Notes: generated by a model from the letters alone, not told the origin. 64,000 nucleotides of DNA from CAVZVW01 sp963778845 (GCA_963778845.1 CAVZVW010000004.1:248001-312000); one strand, 5' to 3'; positions 48,091-57,481 are shown, counted from the stretch's first letter. Numbers and translations: made by a program.

Positions 48091-49740
48091 CTAAACGGCG
48101 AGAGCCTCCCCAACAAGGATCTTGGCGGCCTCCTGGACAGCGGCCAGGTGGTCGGGGCCCTTGAAGCTCTCGGCGTATATCTTGTACACGTCCTCGGTGC
48201 CGGACGGGCGGGCGGCGAACCAGGCGTGCTCGGTGACCACCTTGAGACCGCCGATCGCAGCGCCGTTGCCGGGAGCCGTGGTCAGCGTCGCGACGATCGG
48301 TTCGCCCGCCAGGTCGGTCGCCGTCACCTGGTCCGGCGACAGCCGGGCGAGCACGGCCTTCTGCTCGCGGTCTGCGGGGGCGTCGATCCGTGCGTAGGCC
48401 GGGTCGCCGTGCTCCTGGGTCAGCGCCCGGTAGTGCTCGCCGGGGCTCTTGCCCGTCACGGCCTGGATCTCCGCGGCCAGCAGGGCCAGCACGATCCCGT
48501 CCTTGTCGGTCGTCCATACCGTCCCGTCCTTGCGCAGGAACGAGGCGCCGGCGGACTCCTCGCCGCCGAAGCCGACCGTGCCGTCGAGCAGGCCGGGAAC
48601 GAACCACTTGAAGCCCACCGGCACCTCGAGCAGGCGGCGTCCCAGTGCTGAGGCGACGCGGTCGATCATGGACGACGACACGAGCGTCTTGCCGATCGCG
48701 GTATCGGCGCCCCAGCCGGGCCGGTGCCCGAACAGGTACTGGATCGCCACCGCGAGGTAGTGGTTGGGGTTCATCAGACCCGCGTCCGGCGTCACGATCC
48801 CGTGCCGGTCGGCGTCGGCGTCGTTGCCGGTCGACAGCTGGAAGGCCGCGCGGTTGGCGATGAGCGAGGCCATCGCGTACGGCGACGAGCAGTCCATGCG
48901 GATCTTGCCGTCCCAGTCCAGGGTCATGAACCGGAACGTCGCGTCGACCAGCGGGTTGACCACCGTGAGGTCCAGCCTGTGCCGCTCGGCGATGGCCCCC
49001 CAGTAGTCGACGCTGGCCCCGCCCAGCGGGTCGGCGCCGATGCGTAGGCCGGCCTCGCGCACGACGTCCAGGTCCAGCACCTGCGGCAGGTCGTCGACGT
49101 AGGCGCCGAGGAAGTCGTACGTGCCCGTGGTGTCCGCGGCCCGGGCCCGGGCCAGGGGCATCCGCTTGACGCCGTTCAACGCGTCGGCCAGCAGCTGGTT
49201 GGCGCGCTCGGCGACCCAACCCGTGGCGTCGGTGTCGGCGGGCCCGCCGTGCGGCGGGTTGTACTTGAAGCCGCCGTCCGGCGGGGGGTTGTGCGAGGGC
49301 GTGACCACGATGCCGTCGGCGCGTGCCGGGTCGTCGTCGGCGCGCCCGCGGTTGTGGGCGAGGATCGCGTGCGACAGGGCCGGGGTGGGCGTGTACCGGT
49401 CGCGGCTGTCGACCAGGGTGGTGACGGCGTTGCCGGCGAGCACCTCCAGCGCCGAGACCCATGCGGGCTCGGACAACGCGTGGGTGTCGCGCCCGAGGAA
49501 CAGCGGCCCCTGGATCGACTGTGCGGCGCGGTAGTCGCAGATCGCCTGGGTCGTCGCGACGATGTGCGCCTCGGTGAAGGAGCCGTCGAGGCTGGAGCCA
49601 CGATGGCCGGAGGTCCCGAAGGCCACGCGCTGGCCGGGGTCGGCGAGGTCGGGCCAGGTGGTGTAGTACGCCGTCACGAGGTGCGACAGGTCGACGAGAT
49701 CAGTGGGTTGCGCGGGCTGTCCGGCGCGGTCATGTGCCAT
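48091..49740 (-). CDS. pgm: Phosphoglucomutase (alpha-D-glucose)
   Basis: This 549-residue enzyme interconverts glucose 1- and 6-phosphate. The phosphoserine loop is [17 protein letters not shown], the metal loop is [12 protein letters not shown], and the sugar-binding loop is [11 protein letters not shown]. The phosphate-binding loop [16 protein letters not shown] is at the C-terminus. ATG 49740 is preceded by GAAGGGGGG; an upstream in-frame start at 49776 adds twelve residues. Confidence 0.95.
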   Translation of the reverse strand: MAHDRAGQPAQPTDLVDLSHLVTAYYTTWPDLADPGQRVAFGTSGHRGSSLDGSFTEAHIVATTQAICDYRAAQSIQGPLFLGRDTHALSEPAWVSALEVLAGNAVTTLVDSRDRYTPTPALSHAILAHNRGRADDDPARADGIVVTPSHNPPPDGGFKYNPPHGGPADTDATGWVAERANQLLADALNGVKRMPLARARAADTTGTYDFLGAYVDDLPQVLDLDVVREAGLRIGADPLGGASVDYWGAIAERHRLDLTVVNPLVDATFRFMTLDWDGKIRMDCSSPYAMASLIANRAAFQLSTGNDADADRHGIVTPDAGLMNPNHYLAVAIQYLFGHRPGWGADTAIGKTLVSSSMIDRVASALGRRLLEVPVGFKWFVPGLLDGTVGFGGEESAGASFLRKDGTVWTTDKDGIVLALLAAEIQAVTGKSPGEHYRALTQEHGDPAYARIDAPADREQKAVLARLSPDQVTATDLAGEPIVATLTTAPGNGAAIGGLKVVTEHAWFAARPSGTEDVYKIYAESFKGPDHLAAVQEAAKILVGEALAV

Positions 49741-49939
49741 CGTCCGCCCCCCTTCGGTCGTGCCGTCCTCGGGCACCTCGGCGCTGAGGCGCCCGCGGCG
49801 GGCAGGTACGTGGCGTTGAACGGGAGGCTAGTGCCCTGATGATCCTGATGCACCTGTGACCCGTGCCTGAGCGTGCGGTAGCGGGCACGCACCGCGACCG
49901 GCGCCGGGCGCCGGCGCGGTCGCGAGGTCTCGTCGGCGA

Positions 49940-49945
49940 TAGGTT
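49940..49945 (+). promoter_or_regulatory. Putative -10 box of the HipA-like gene, leaderless
   Basis: TAGGTT lies seven bases before GTG 49953. Confidence 0.4.
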
Positions 49946-49952
49946 CGCTAGC

Positions 49953-50738
49953 GTGCTGCGCACCGTCCGGGCCACGCGCTATGTGACGCCGCTGCGCGAG
50001 GGCGGCTCGCTACCCGGCCTCGTGGAGGCCGACGACGACGGCATCTACGTCGTGAAGTTCCGAGGTGCCGGCCAGGGCAGCGCGGCGCTCGTGGCCGAGG
50101 TCGTCGTCGGTGAGCTCGGCCGCCGAATCGGGGTGCGGGTGCCCGACCTGGTCGCCGTCGACCTCGACCCCCGGATCGCCCGCCGCGAGCCCGACGAGGA
50201 GGTGCAGGAGCTCCTGGCCGCCAGCGCCGGCCTCAACCTCGGGCTGGACTTCCTGCCCGGCTCGGTCGGCTACGACGGCGTCGGCTGGCGGCCCGGGGTC
50301 CAGGAGGCCGCCACCGTGATGTGGCTCGACGCGTTCACGGCCAACGTCGACCGCACCTGGCGCAACCCCAACCTGCTCGTGTGGCACCGCACGCTCTGGG
50401 CGATCGACCACGGCGCGGCGCTGGTCTTCCAGCACGCGTGGCCCCCCGTGGCCGGGTGGGCCTCGCGCCGGTACGACCTCGCCCACCATGTGCTCGCCCC
50501 GGTCGTGACCGGTCTGGACGCCGCGGCCTGGCGGGCGCTCGACGAGCGCCTCGCGGGGCTGCTCGGCCCTCGGGCGCTGGAGGAGGTGCTGGCGCTGGTG
50601 CCGGACGGCTGGCTGCTCGGCATGAACTCCGCCGTCGGTGACAGCCGGGACGCCGCCGCCTGGCGGGCGACGTACCTGGAGTACCTCACCGCGAGGCTGG
50701 ACGGCGAGCGACCGTGGCGCGTCGGAGCCGCGGCGTGA
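49953..50738 (+). CDS. HipA-like kinase domain protein
   Basis: The 261-residue protein resembles the short HipA-like kinases that lack the N-subdomain. The ATP lysine appears in GIYVVKFRGAG, the paired acidic residue in ALVAEVVVGELGRRIG, the catalytic segment DAFTANVDRTWRNPN supplies aspartate and asparagine, and the metal aspartate is in AIDHGAALVF. Unlike toxin HipA, no HipB-type antitoxin is adjacent. GTG 49953 follows TAGGTT, so it is probably leaderless. Its stop overlaps the DUF3037 start, a pairing seen widely across bacteria. Confidence 0.82.
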   Translation: MLRTVRATRYVTPLREGGSLPGLVEADDDGIYVVKFRGAGQGSAALVAEVVVGELGRRIGVRVPDLVAVDLDPRIARREPDEEVQELLAASAGLNLGLDFLPGSVGYDGVGWRPGVQEAATVMWLDAFTANVDRTWRNPNLLVWHRTLWAIDHGAALVFQHAWPPVAGWASRRYDLAHHVLAPVVTGLDAAAWRALDERLAGLLGPRALEEVLALVPDGWLLGMNSAVGDSRDAAAWRATYLEYLTARLDGERPWRVGAAA

Positions 50739-51127
50739 GCGCGGTGCCGTTCGAGTACGCCGTGCTGCGCGCCGTGCCGCGGGTGGACCGCGGCGAGTGC
50801 GTCAACGTCGGGGTGGTCATGTACTGCCAGGCCCGCGGCTACCTCGGCTGCACGGTCCATGTGGACGGCGCGCGGCTGCGCGCGCTCGACCCCGACGTCG
50901 ACCTCGAGGCGATCCGCGCGGTCCTCGAGGGTGTGCAGGCGGTGTGTCGCGGTGACGCCTCGGCCGGGGAGGCCGCCGCGGCCGGGCCGAGGGCGAGGTT
51001 CGGCTGGCTCACCGCACCCCGGAGCACGGTGGTGCAGCCCGGACCGGTGCACAGCGGGCTGGCGACGGCAGCCGGCGAGGGGTTGCCCGACCTCCTCGAG
51101 AGGCTCGTGGCCCGACTGGTCCGCTGA
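50735..51127 (+). CDS. DUF3037 family protein
   Basis: The 130-residue protein matches DUF3037: FEYAVLRAVPRVDRGECVNV followed by VVMYCQARGYLGC at the N-terminus. The family nearly always lies beside a HipA-like kinase, but its function is unknown. GTG 50735 overlaps the kinase stop (GTGA), so the two are coupled. It may be the kinase's substrate, inhibitor or antitoxin. Confidence 0.85.
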   Translation: MSAVPFEYAVLRAVPRVDRGECVNVGVVMYCQARGYLGCTVHVDGARLRALDPDVDLEAIRAVLEGVQAVCRGDASAGEAAAAGPRARFGWLTAPRSTVVQPGPVHSGLATAAGEGLPDLLERLVARLVR

Positions 51128-51217
51128 TCGAGTGCAACCTCGCGGGCGCCCGATGCGTCCTGTTCCGTGACGGTCGAGTGCGCGACCGGGCAAGGCCTGT
51201 ACGAGGGTGGTGGGTCC

Positions 51218-51745
51218 ATGGCTGCCATCGGGGGTCCCGAGGGGGCGACAGCCGAGCGGCGTACCCGCGCCGCCGTGGCGGTGGTCGTGCTGCTGACCAC
51301 GGCGACCCTGGTCGGCGTCGCGGGGATGCGCGCGGTGCGGCTGCTCGGATGGCAGGCCACGGCCGCGGGGCCGGTAGTCACCGTGCGCGACAGCTACGGC
51401 ACGCCGGAGGAGACCGTCGTGGCCTACCTCCAGGCTGTCGCCCGGCACGACCGCAGTGCCCTGGTGCTGCTCGATCCCGGCCTGCGCACGGCCTACGGGG
51501 ACAGCCCCGACTCCGACTTCGCGAACGTGCGCTCGCTGACCCGTCCGGTGGTCACCTCTGGGGCGCAGCCGGTCCGGATGACCGGGTACCCGACGGCCGT
51601 CGAGGTGGCGGTGAGCTACGACGCCGTGTTCGGGCACGTCGTGGCGAGTGAGAACGGGCGGCAGGCTCGTCTGGTGGTGCTGGCCCGCGAGGGCGGCGCG
51701 CCGGCGGGTCCCTGGCGCATCCTGAGGATCGTCGTCGTCCCCTAG
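51218..51745 (+). CDS. Single-pass membrane protein of unknown function
   Basis: From ATG 51218 the product is 175 residues, with one membrane helix (AAVAVVVLLTTATLVGVAGM) and an extracytoplasmic domain starting SYGTPEETVVAYLQAVARHD, reminiscent of SnoaL/NTF2-like or DUF4878-type envelope domains. GTG 51167 is an alternative start. No family is recognised with confidence. Confidence 0.65.
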   Translation: MAAIGGPEGATAERRTRAAVAVVVLLTTATLVGVAGMRAVRLLGWQATAAGPVVTVRDSYGTPEETVVAYLQAVARHDRSALVLLDPGLRTAYGDSPDSDFANVRSLTRPVVTSGAQPVRMTGYPTAVEVAVSYDAVFGHVVASENGRQARLVVLAREGGAPAGPWRILRIVVVP

Positions 51746-51761
51746 CCCTGGGCTGTCGTGG

Positions 51762-52142
51762 TCAGCCGTCGTGCCCGACCGAGTCGTCGCTGTGGCCGGA
51801 GCTGTGGGTGTCGGCCCGGGAGTCGTCGGTGCCGGAGCTGTCGTGGCCGGAGTCGTCGGTGCCGGAGTCGTCGTGGTTGCGGGCGTCGTCGCTCGTTGCG
51901 TGGTCGTCGGTCGACGCGGAGGCCACGCTGCTCGGGTCGCTGCTGCCGCTGCTGCTGTCGTCGGCGGGGCTGGACGCAGCGGCGCTGGGATCGGAGGCCG
52001 ACTGTGAGGACAGGTCGACGGAGATCCGCTGCGAGTGCGCGGCCGGGCCGACGCCGAGGGTGGCGGCCGAGGCGGCGACCGCCCCGACGACCGTGAGGGT
52101 GGCTACGGCTCCGACTACGAACCATCTGCTGCTGAGCATCAT
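51762..52142 (-). CDS. Small secreted acidic, Ser/Asp/His-rich protein
   Basis: From ATG 52142 the 126-residue product has a signal peptide (FVVGAVATLTVVGAVAASAA) and a low-complexity tail dominated by Asp, Ser and His, with repeats such as SGTDDSGHDSSGTDDSRA. The composition could bind metal ions. It is last on the strand carrying the two-component system and may be a target or a partner of it. Confidence 0.6.
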   Translation of the reverse strand: MMLSSRWFVVGAVATLTVVGAVAASAATLGVGPAAHSQRISVDLSSQSASDPSAAASSPADDSSSGSSDPSSVASASTDDHATSDDARNHDDSGTDDSGHDSSGTDDSRADTHSSGHSDDSVGHDG

Positions 52143-52280
52143 CGTCGTTCTCGCTTTCGTTCTCGTGGTCCGGGGGGTACCGGTCTGGGCCGGCACTCTG
52201 GGGTGCCGCTGACCACAAGACTGCGCGGAGGACGTGAGACCCCGAGGAGACGCGGATGAGAGCCCCCTCATCTGCGAGGC

Positions 52281-52946
52281 CTACTTGTCCACCACCAGCC
52301 GGTAGCCCATGCCGCGCACGGTCTCGATGTGACCTGGTCCGAGCTTCTTGCGCAGGTAGCGGACGTACACGTCCACGACGTTGGACCCGGGGTCGAAGTC
52401 GTAGCCCCACACGTTGCTCAGCAGCTGCTCGCGGGAGAGCACCTGCCCCGGATGCCGCAGGAACGCCTCGACCAGGGCGAACTCCCGCGCAGACAGGTCC
52501 ACCGTTCGGCCGGCCACTGCCGCGCGCCGAGTGCGCAGGTCCAGGGCCAGGGTGCCCTGGCGCAGCACGCCGCCCTCCCCGGGCTGGCCGCCGTCCTGCA
52601 GGCGCAGGCGGATGCGGGCCAGCAGCTCCTCGAAGCGGAAGGGCTTGGACATGTAGTCGTTGGCGCCACCCTCGAGCCCGGCGACCGTGTCGGTCACCGA
52701 GTCGCGGGCCGTCAGGATGATCACCGGGATCGCGTTGCGGTCGTGCCGCAGCCTGCGCAGCACCGTGAACCCGTCCATCACCGGCAGCCCGAGGTCCAGC
52801 ACGAGCAGGCGGAACTCGCCGGTCATCGCGAGGTCGTAGGCAGCCGCGCCGTCGGCGACGGTGGTCGGCGCGTACCCGCTCGCCCGCAGGCCCTTCTCGA
52901 TGAACGAGGCGATCCGCTCCTCGTCCTCGGCCACGAGGATCTGCAT
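52281..52946 (-). CDS. OmpR-family response regulator
   Basis: The 221-residue regulator has a receiver domain with the phospho-acceptor aspartate in LLVLDLGLPVMDGF and a winged-helix domain ending VDVYVRYLRKKLGPGHIETV and VRGMGYRLVVDK. It follows the histidine kinase on the same strand. The ATG at 52946 is overlapped by an upstream mini-frame whose stop is TGATG; the ribosome binding site and start are duplicated (see the repeat feature). The stimulus is unknown. Confidence 0.95.
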   Translation of the reverse strand: MQILVAEDEERIASFIEKGLRASGYAPTTVADGAAAYDLAMTGEFRLLVLDLGLPVMDGFTVLRRLRHDRNAIPVIILTARDSVTDTVAGLEGGANDYMSKPFRFEELLARIRLRLQDGGQPGEGGVLRQGTLALDLRTRRAAVAGRTVDLSAREFALVEAFLRHPGQVLSREQLLSNVWGYDFDPGSNVVDVYVRYLRKKLGPGHIETVRGMGYRLVVDK

Positions 52947-53002
52947 CAGACTGGCCTCCTCTGCATCAGATCTGGCCTCCTCTGGATCACACGCCGGCCT
53001 CC
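52941..53002 (-). repeat. Tandem duplication of the response-regulator start region
   Basis: CTGCATCAGACTGGCCTCCT (52941) is repeated nearly identically at 52961 and again, degenerately, near 52981. On the minus strand each unit supplies AGGAGGCCAG and an ATG or ATG-like triplet. The upstream ATG encodes the six-codon frame MQRRPV whose stop overlaps the real start. Confidence 0.75.
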
Positions 53003-54498
53003 TGCACGGGATGGCGGTCCGCCTGCATCCGGCGTGCTCCGTCTGCTGCTGTGGTGGGCAGGGCTTCGCCCGGCTCGCGCGGCAGCACGAGGCAGAACTG
53101 GGCACCGCCACTGTCGGGTCGCACCAGGTCCACACGGCCGCCGTGGGCGTCCGCGATCGCGGCCACGATCGCGAGCCCGAGCCCGGCGCCGTCCCCTCTC
53201 CCGTCTGCGACGCGGGCGAAGCGGTCGAAGATCCGCACGGCGTCCTGCTCCGCCACACCCGGCCCCTCGTCCCTGACCCACAGCCGGACGGCGAGCTCGT
53301 CGGCGGCGCTGCCGAGCGCGACCACCGTGCCTGGCCTGGTCGCCGTCACCGCGTTGCGTGCCAGCTCCAGCAGGGCCTGGGTGAGGCGTTGCGGGTCGGC
53401 CATGAACGTCGCAGCGCCGTGGGCGTCCAGGCGCCAGTCACGAGGGCCGAGCGCCCGCGCCTTCTCCAGCGTCTCGACCGTCAGCGTGTGCAGGTCGACG
53501 ACGCAGGGTCGGAGGAAGTCCGGTCGTCGCGCCTTGGTCAGCAGGATCAGGTCGTCCACCAGACGCGCCATCCGGTCCAGCTCATCCAGTGCCAGGGCTC
53601 GGGTGTCGGCCACCTCGCGGGGGTCGTGGGCATCCATGAGCTCGAGGTGCCCGCGCACGATGGTGACCGGCGTGCGCAGCTCGTGCCCGGCGTCGTCCAG
53701 GAACTGGCGCTGGGCGCCGGCCCCCGCCTCGAGGCGGTCGAGCATCTCGTTGAACGTGCGGGCCAGCTCGGAGACGTCGTCAGCCCCCGTCACGGGGATC
53801 CGCTCGGACAGGTCGGCGTGGGAGATCCGCAGCGCCGTCCGCCGCAGCAGCCGCAGCGGACGCAGCAGCCGCCCGGCCACCAGCCAGCCCACGAGGCCGA
53901 CAAGGGCGAGGCACACGGCTGCGACGAGGGCGAATCTGCGGGCTCCCGAGGCGATCTCGGCCCGCGCGGGCGTGAGGTCGTAGGCGACCACGTACACCCC
54001 CGTCGAGGGTTGGCCGGCGATGCTCACGGGGACCGCGGCGTAGCGCACCGCGCCTGCCGAGGTGTCGGCGTCGCGGATCACCACGGGGTCGGCGGGCCCC
54101 AGGCCCGTGACCACCGACACGATCCCTGGCTGGTCCTCTAGCCTGAGCGGCCGCTCGCCGCGCGGGGTGTACAGCGGGCGCCCGTCGACGACCGCGAGGA
54201 AGGTCTGCTCGGCGTCGGGGGCCTGCAGCTGGATCGCGACCTCCAGCAGGCCGGAGACGTCGGCGTAGCGTCGTTGGGTGATCGGGTTGACCCCGCCCAC
54301 GGCGATCTTGCGGAAGTCGGACACCTCCGTCGCGAGCCGCGACTCCACCCGCTGGTCGAGGTTGGCCAGCTGGAGGACGACCGTCGTGCCCCCCGCGACC
54401 GCCATGGCGAGCGCGGCAAGGCCCAGGACGACACCGAGGATGCGAGCGCGGACGCCGAGGCGCCACCGGCCCGCTCGCTCAGCCGTGGGAGCCGCCAC
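52987..54498 (-). CDS. Sensor histidine kinase
   Basis: The 503-residue kinase has a membrane helix near the start (LGVVLGLAALAMAVAGGTTV region), an extracytoplasmic sensor, a second helix (FALVAAVCLALVGLVGWLVA), HAMP, the HisKA histidine in DDAGHELRTPVTIV, and ATPase motifs NAVTAT, DEGPGVAEQD and GAGLGLAIVAAIAD. GTG 54498 is one of several possible starts (54504 and 54510 also fit) and overlaps the end of the small upstream gene. The response regulator follows. Confidence 0.92.
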   Translation of the reverse strand: MAAPTAERAGRWRLGVRARILGVVLGLAALAMAVAGGTTVVLQLANLDQRVESRLATEVSDFRKIAVGGVNPITQRRYADVSGLLEVAIQLQAPDAEQTFLAVVDGRPLYTPRGERPLRLEDQPGIVSVVTGLGPADPVVIRDADTSAGAVRYAAVPVSIAGQPSTGVYVVAYDLTPARAEIASGARRFALVAAVCLALVGLVGWLVAGRLLRPLRLLRRTALRISHADLSERIPVTGADDVSELARTFNEMLDRLEAGAGAQRQFLDDAGHELRTPVTIVRGHLELMDAHDPREVADTRALALDELDRMARLVDDLILLTKARRPDFLRPCVVDLHTLTVETLEKARALGPRDWRLDAHGAATFMADPQRLTQALLELARNAVTATRPGTVVALGSAADELAVRLWVRDEGPGVAEQDAVRIFDRFARVADGRGDGAGLGLAIVAAIADAHGGRVDLVRPDSGGAQFCLVLPREPGEALPTTAADGARRMQADRHPVQEAGV

Positions 54499-54808
54499 CG
54501 CCACCGCCACCGCTGCTGCCGCCGTGGCCGTCCAGAGTCGAGGGCTGCAGCTCAGGCACCTGCAAGGGGTCGTCCGACCCGCCACCGCGGCCGCCGTGCG
54601 ACGAGCCGTCCTCGTCGGTCGGCGCGAGGGTCGGGGAGACCGAGGGGCTCGACGTGACGGCCGCCGCCGGCACGTGCGACAGGTCGACGACGACCGCGGG
54701 GCCGAGCGGGACGTCGCGCGGCTGGGCCCCCAGCACCCCGGCGACGGCGACGCCCGCGCCCCCGCCGACCAGCACCGCCACCGCAGTGACGACCAGTGTG
54801 CGTCGCAT
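54479..54808 (-). CDS. Small secreted Ser/Gly-rich protein
   Basis: The 109-residue product starts MRRTLVVTAVAVLVGGGAGV, a signal or anchor helix, and continues as Ser/Pro/Thr and Gly-rich low complexity with HGG and GGGGGGGSHG runs. It is unrelated in sequence to the acidic protein at the other end of the two-component block but similar in style. The stop overlaps the kinase start region. Its function is unknown. Confidence 0.6.
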   Translation of the reverse strand: MRRTLVVTAVAVLVGGGAGVAVAGVLGAQPRDVPLGPAVVVDLSHVPAAAVTSSPSVSPTLAPTDEDGSSHGGRGGGSDDPLQVPELQPSTLDGHGGSSGGGGGGGSHG

Positions 54809-54927
54809 GCGTCCAAGGGTGCCACCGACTCATGGCGATGGTGTGAGCCGGACATGAGAAAGCTCTCATCGACGCCGTCTCGCTCTCGGGGATGCCGGGC
54901 CGGGGCAGTCGCGGGCAGACTGATCCG

Positions 54928-55812
54928 ATGCCGGAGCTGCCGGAGGTGCAGGCGCTCGCCACCTTCCTCACCGAACGGGTGGTGGGCCGCGTCGTCGCGC
55001 GCGTGGACGTGGGGGCGATCAGCGTGCTGAAGACGTACGACCCGCCGCCGAGCGCCTTGCACGGGCTCATGGTCACGGGGGTCGCACGGCACGGCAAGTT
55101 CCTCGACCTCGACGTCGACGGGCTGCACCTGGTGTTCCATCTGGCTCGGGCCGGATGGCTCAGGTGGTCCGACGCACTGCCGCAGACACCTGTGCGCCCG
55201 GGGAAGAGCCCGCTCGCCCTGCGGGTCAGGCTGGCCGAGCCGGACGGTGACCCCGGCGCCCCCGACCCGGGGTTCGACCTCACGGAGCAGGGGACCCAGA
55301 AGCGGCTGGCGGTCTACGTGGTCCGCCGGCCGGGCGACGTACCCGGCATCGCCTCCCTGGGGCCGGACCCGCTCTCCCCGACCTTCGACCGCGACGCCCT
55401 GGCGGCGATCCTTCGGGGGTCGCACCAGCAGGTGAAGGGCCTGCTGCGCGACCAGTCGGTGCTGGCCGGCGTGGGCAACGCCTACAGCGACGAGGTGCTG
55501 CACGCGGCCCGGCTCTCCCCCTTCGCCGTCGCGGGGAGGCTCTCCGAGGCCGAGCTCGACCGGCTGTGGGCGGCGCTGCACGCCGTGCTCACCTCGGCCG
55601 TGCAGGCGGCCAGCGGCCGGCCGGCCAAGGAGCTCAAGGACGCCAAGCGGGCCGGGATGCGGGTGCACGGGCGTAGCGGGCAGCCGTGCGCGCAGTGCGG
55701 TGACACCGTCCGCGACGTCTCGTTCGCCGACTCGTCGCTGCAGTACTGCCCCACGTGCCAGACCGCGGGTCGCATCCTCGCGGACCGTCGGTTGTCCAGG
55801 CTGCTGAAATAG
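54928..55812 (+). CDS. Fpg/Nei family DNA glycosylase
   Basis: This 294-residue protein removes oxidised bases and nicks the site. The N-terminal catalytic proline and glutamate are present (PELPEV after the start methionine), the helix-two-turn-helix region has QVKGLLRDQSVLAGVGNAY, and the zinc finger has CAQCGD and CPTCQT. The lysine in RHGKFLDLD fits the family. Substrate range (Fpg versus Nei) cannot be set from sequence. Confidence 0.92.
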   Translation: MPELPEVQALATFLTERVVGRVVARVDVGAISVLKTYDPPPSALHGLMVTGVARHGKFLDLDVDGLHLVFHLARAGWLRWSDALPQTPVRPGKSPLALRVRLAEPDGDPGAPDPGFDLTEQGTQKRLAVYVVRRPGDVPGIASLGPDPLSPTFDRDALAAILRGSHQQVKGLLRDQSVLAGVGNAYSDEVLHAARLSPFAVAGRLSEAELDRLWAALHAVLTSAVQAASGRPAKELKDAKRAGMRVHGRSGQPCAQCGDTVRDVSFADSSLQYCPTCQTAGRILADRRLSRLLK

Positions 55813-55816
55813 CCGC

Positions 55817-55859
55817 GGACAGGGCCGAACGGGGCTGTCCGGGCGGGCCCTAGGGCCCG
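55817..55859 (+). terminator. Two hairpins after the glycosylase gene
   Basis: GGACAG (55817-55822) pairs with CTGTCC (55835-55840), and CGGGCCC/GGGCCCG (55844-55859) form a perfect 16-bp palindrome just after. Confidence 0.6.
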
Positions 55860-55944
55860 ACTGGACCGGCGAGTCGCCTGGGCCAACCAGATGACGGACC
55901 GATTACAGTCAACTTTCGGTGCAGACACTCAGGAAGTGGCTGCA

Positions 55945-55950
55945 TAGTGT
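55945..55950 (+). promoter_or_regulatory. Putative -10 box of the lytic transglycosylase gene, leaderless
   Basis: TAGTGT lies six bases before ATG 55957 with no ribosome binding site. Confidence 0.5.
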
Positions 55951-55956
55951 TTTGTC

Positions 55957-57390
55957 ATGGACCGAAGGGGAGCGGTCGACCGGCGGGGCTCGCACGAGCG
56001 CCGCCCCCTTTCCGTGCCCTTCCTCAAGGTTGTCAGCGTCGTCGCGGTCACCCTGTTCTGCGCGAGCCTGTCGGTGCCGGGGGTCAGCCTCTCCGGTGCC
56101 GGCGCCGAGAGCGCGAGCGTGACCTCGCTTCGGGGTTCCCTGAGCAACCTCGTCTCCTGGCTCTTCGGCCGCTCTACGGCCCCGCAGTTCGACTCCGTCG
56201 CCCCGGCATCGGCCGTCATCACGATCCCGGTGAGCGATGAGGCCCCGACCGCGCCGGTGGTCGGCATCCCGGCGTCGGCCCAGACGGGCGGCGGCCCCTA
56301 CGGGATCTCCTCGGCCGTGCCGCTGACCGGGTCCGGGATCCCCCTGCGGGCCTACCAGGCCTACACCGCCGCCGCTGCGTCGGTCGCACGCACGACCCCG
56401 ACGTGCCGGCTCTCGTGGAGCGTCCTGGCCGGCATCGGCCGCGTGGAGAGCGACCACGGGCGCTTCGGCGGCTCCACGATCTACAGCGACGGTGTTGTGC
56501 GCCCGCCGATCCTCGGGATGCGCCTGGACGGCAGCCGGTCGGCTCGCATCATGGACACCGACCACGGGCGTTGGGACGGCGACCCGGTGTTCGACCGTGC
56601 GGTCGGGCCGATGCAGTTCATCCCGGGGACGTGGGCCCGTTACGGCGCCGACGGCAACGGTGACGGGGTCGCCGACCCGCAGAACATGGACGACGCCGCG
56701 CTGGCCGCTGCTCACTACCTGTGCGCGGGGGGCGCGGACATGTCGACCAGCGCGGGTCGCTGGGCGGCGGTCTTCCGCTACAACCACGCGAACGCCTACG
56801 TCTCCCTCGTGCTTGCCCTGGCCGATGCGTACGCCTTCGGGCACGTGGCCGGGTTCCCGAGGCCGCCGGCGGGCGTCCCGTCCGGCGGCGGCGGCTCGGC
56901 GACGGTCGGCCAGCCTCCTGCGATCGGCGGCGGCCCGACACCGTCACCGACCACGAGCTCGCCGTCCCCCAGCAGCACGAGCCCGTCGCCGACCCCGACG
57001 ACCGGCAGCCCGTCGCCCAGCCCGACGACCGGCAGCCCGTCGCCGAGCGGCACGCCGTGCCCGTCGGGCACCTCGCCCAGCCCGTCGACGTCCCCCAGCC
57101 CGTCGACGTCGCCCAGCCCCAGCCCGACGCCGACCCCCTCGTGCAGCCCGTCGCCGAGCGGCACGCCGTCCTCGTCGCCGCCCACCACGCCGCCGGCGTC
57201 GCCGACGAGCACCCCGCCCAGCGCGGCGCCGACCTCCTCGTCGGCCCCGCCGAGCACGGCGGCGCCCACCTCGGCGCCGGCATCGAGCACCAGCGCCGCG
57301 GCCTCACCGACCGGGGCGCCCAGTGCCGCGACGTCCGCCCCATCGGCGCCGCCGCCGACCGGCAGCCCCACGTCCTCGGTGGCACCGTAG
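55957..57390 (+). CDS. Lytic murein transglycosylase, SLT type
   Basis: The 477-residue secreted enzyme cleaves peptidoglycan glycan strands. A signal helix (FLKVVSVVAVTLFCASLSVPG) precedes the catalytic domain; the glutamate lies in GIGRVESDHGRFGG near residue 168, and the domain ends GPMQFIPGTWARYG and AALAAAHYLCAGG. A 160-residue Ser/Pro/Thr tail with repeated SPSPT units, encoded by near-repeats at 57030-57170, follows. ATG 55957 is leaderless. Confidence 0.9.
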   Translation: MDRRGAVDRRGSHERRPLSVPFLKVVSVVAVTLFCASLSVPGVSLSGAGAESASVTSLRGSLSNLVSWLFGRSTAPQFDSVAPASAVITIPVSDEAPTAPVVGIPASAQTGGGPYGISSAVPLTGSGIPLRAYQAYTAAAASVARTTPTCRLSWSVLAGIGRVESDHGRFGGSTIYSDGVVRPPILGMRLDGSRSARIMDTDHGRWDGDPVFDRAVGPMQFIPGTWARYGADGNGDGVADPQNMDDAALAAAHYLCAGGADMSTSAGRWAAVFRYNHANAYVSLVLALADAYAFGHVAGFPRPPAGVPSGGGGSATVGQPPAIGGGPTPSPTTSSPSPSSTSPSPTPTTGSPSPSPTTGSPSPSGTPCPSGTSPSPSTSPSPSTSPSPSPTPTPSCSPSPSGTPSSSPPTTPPASPTSTPPSAAPTSSSAPPSTAAPTSAPASSTSAAASPTGAPSAATSAPSAPPPTGSPTSSVAP

Positions 57391-57481
57391 GCGACCTCCG
57401 GCGCCTAACGGTCACCTGCCGGCACGTCAAGCGACAAGCCACCAGAGGTCGAACAAGGGGTCACACGAACGGGCGCTCTGG

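Noticed and set aside
54499..55668. N-terminal extension of the histidine kinase frame
   Set aside because: It runs antisense through the Fpg/Nei gene and across another small gene; the kinase start near 54498 gives a normal protein.
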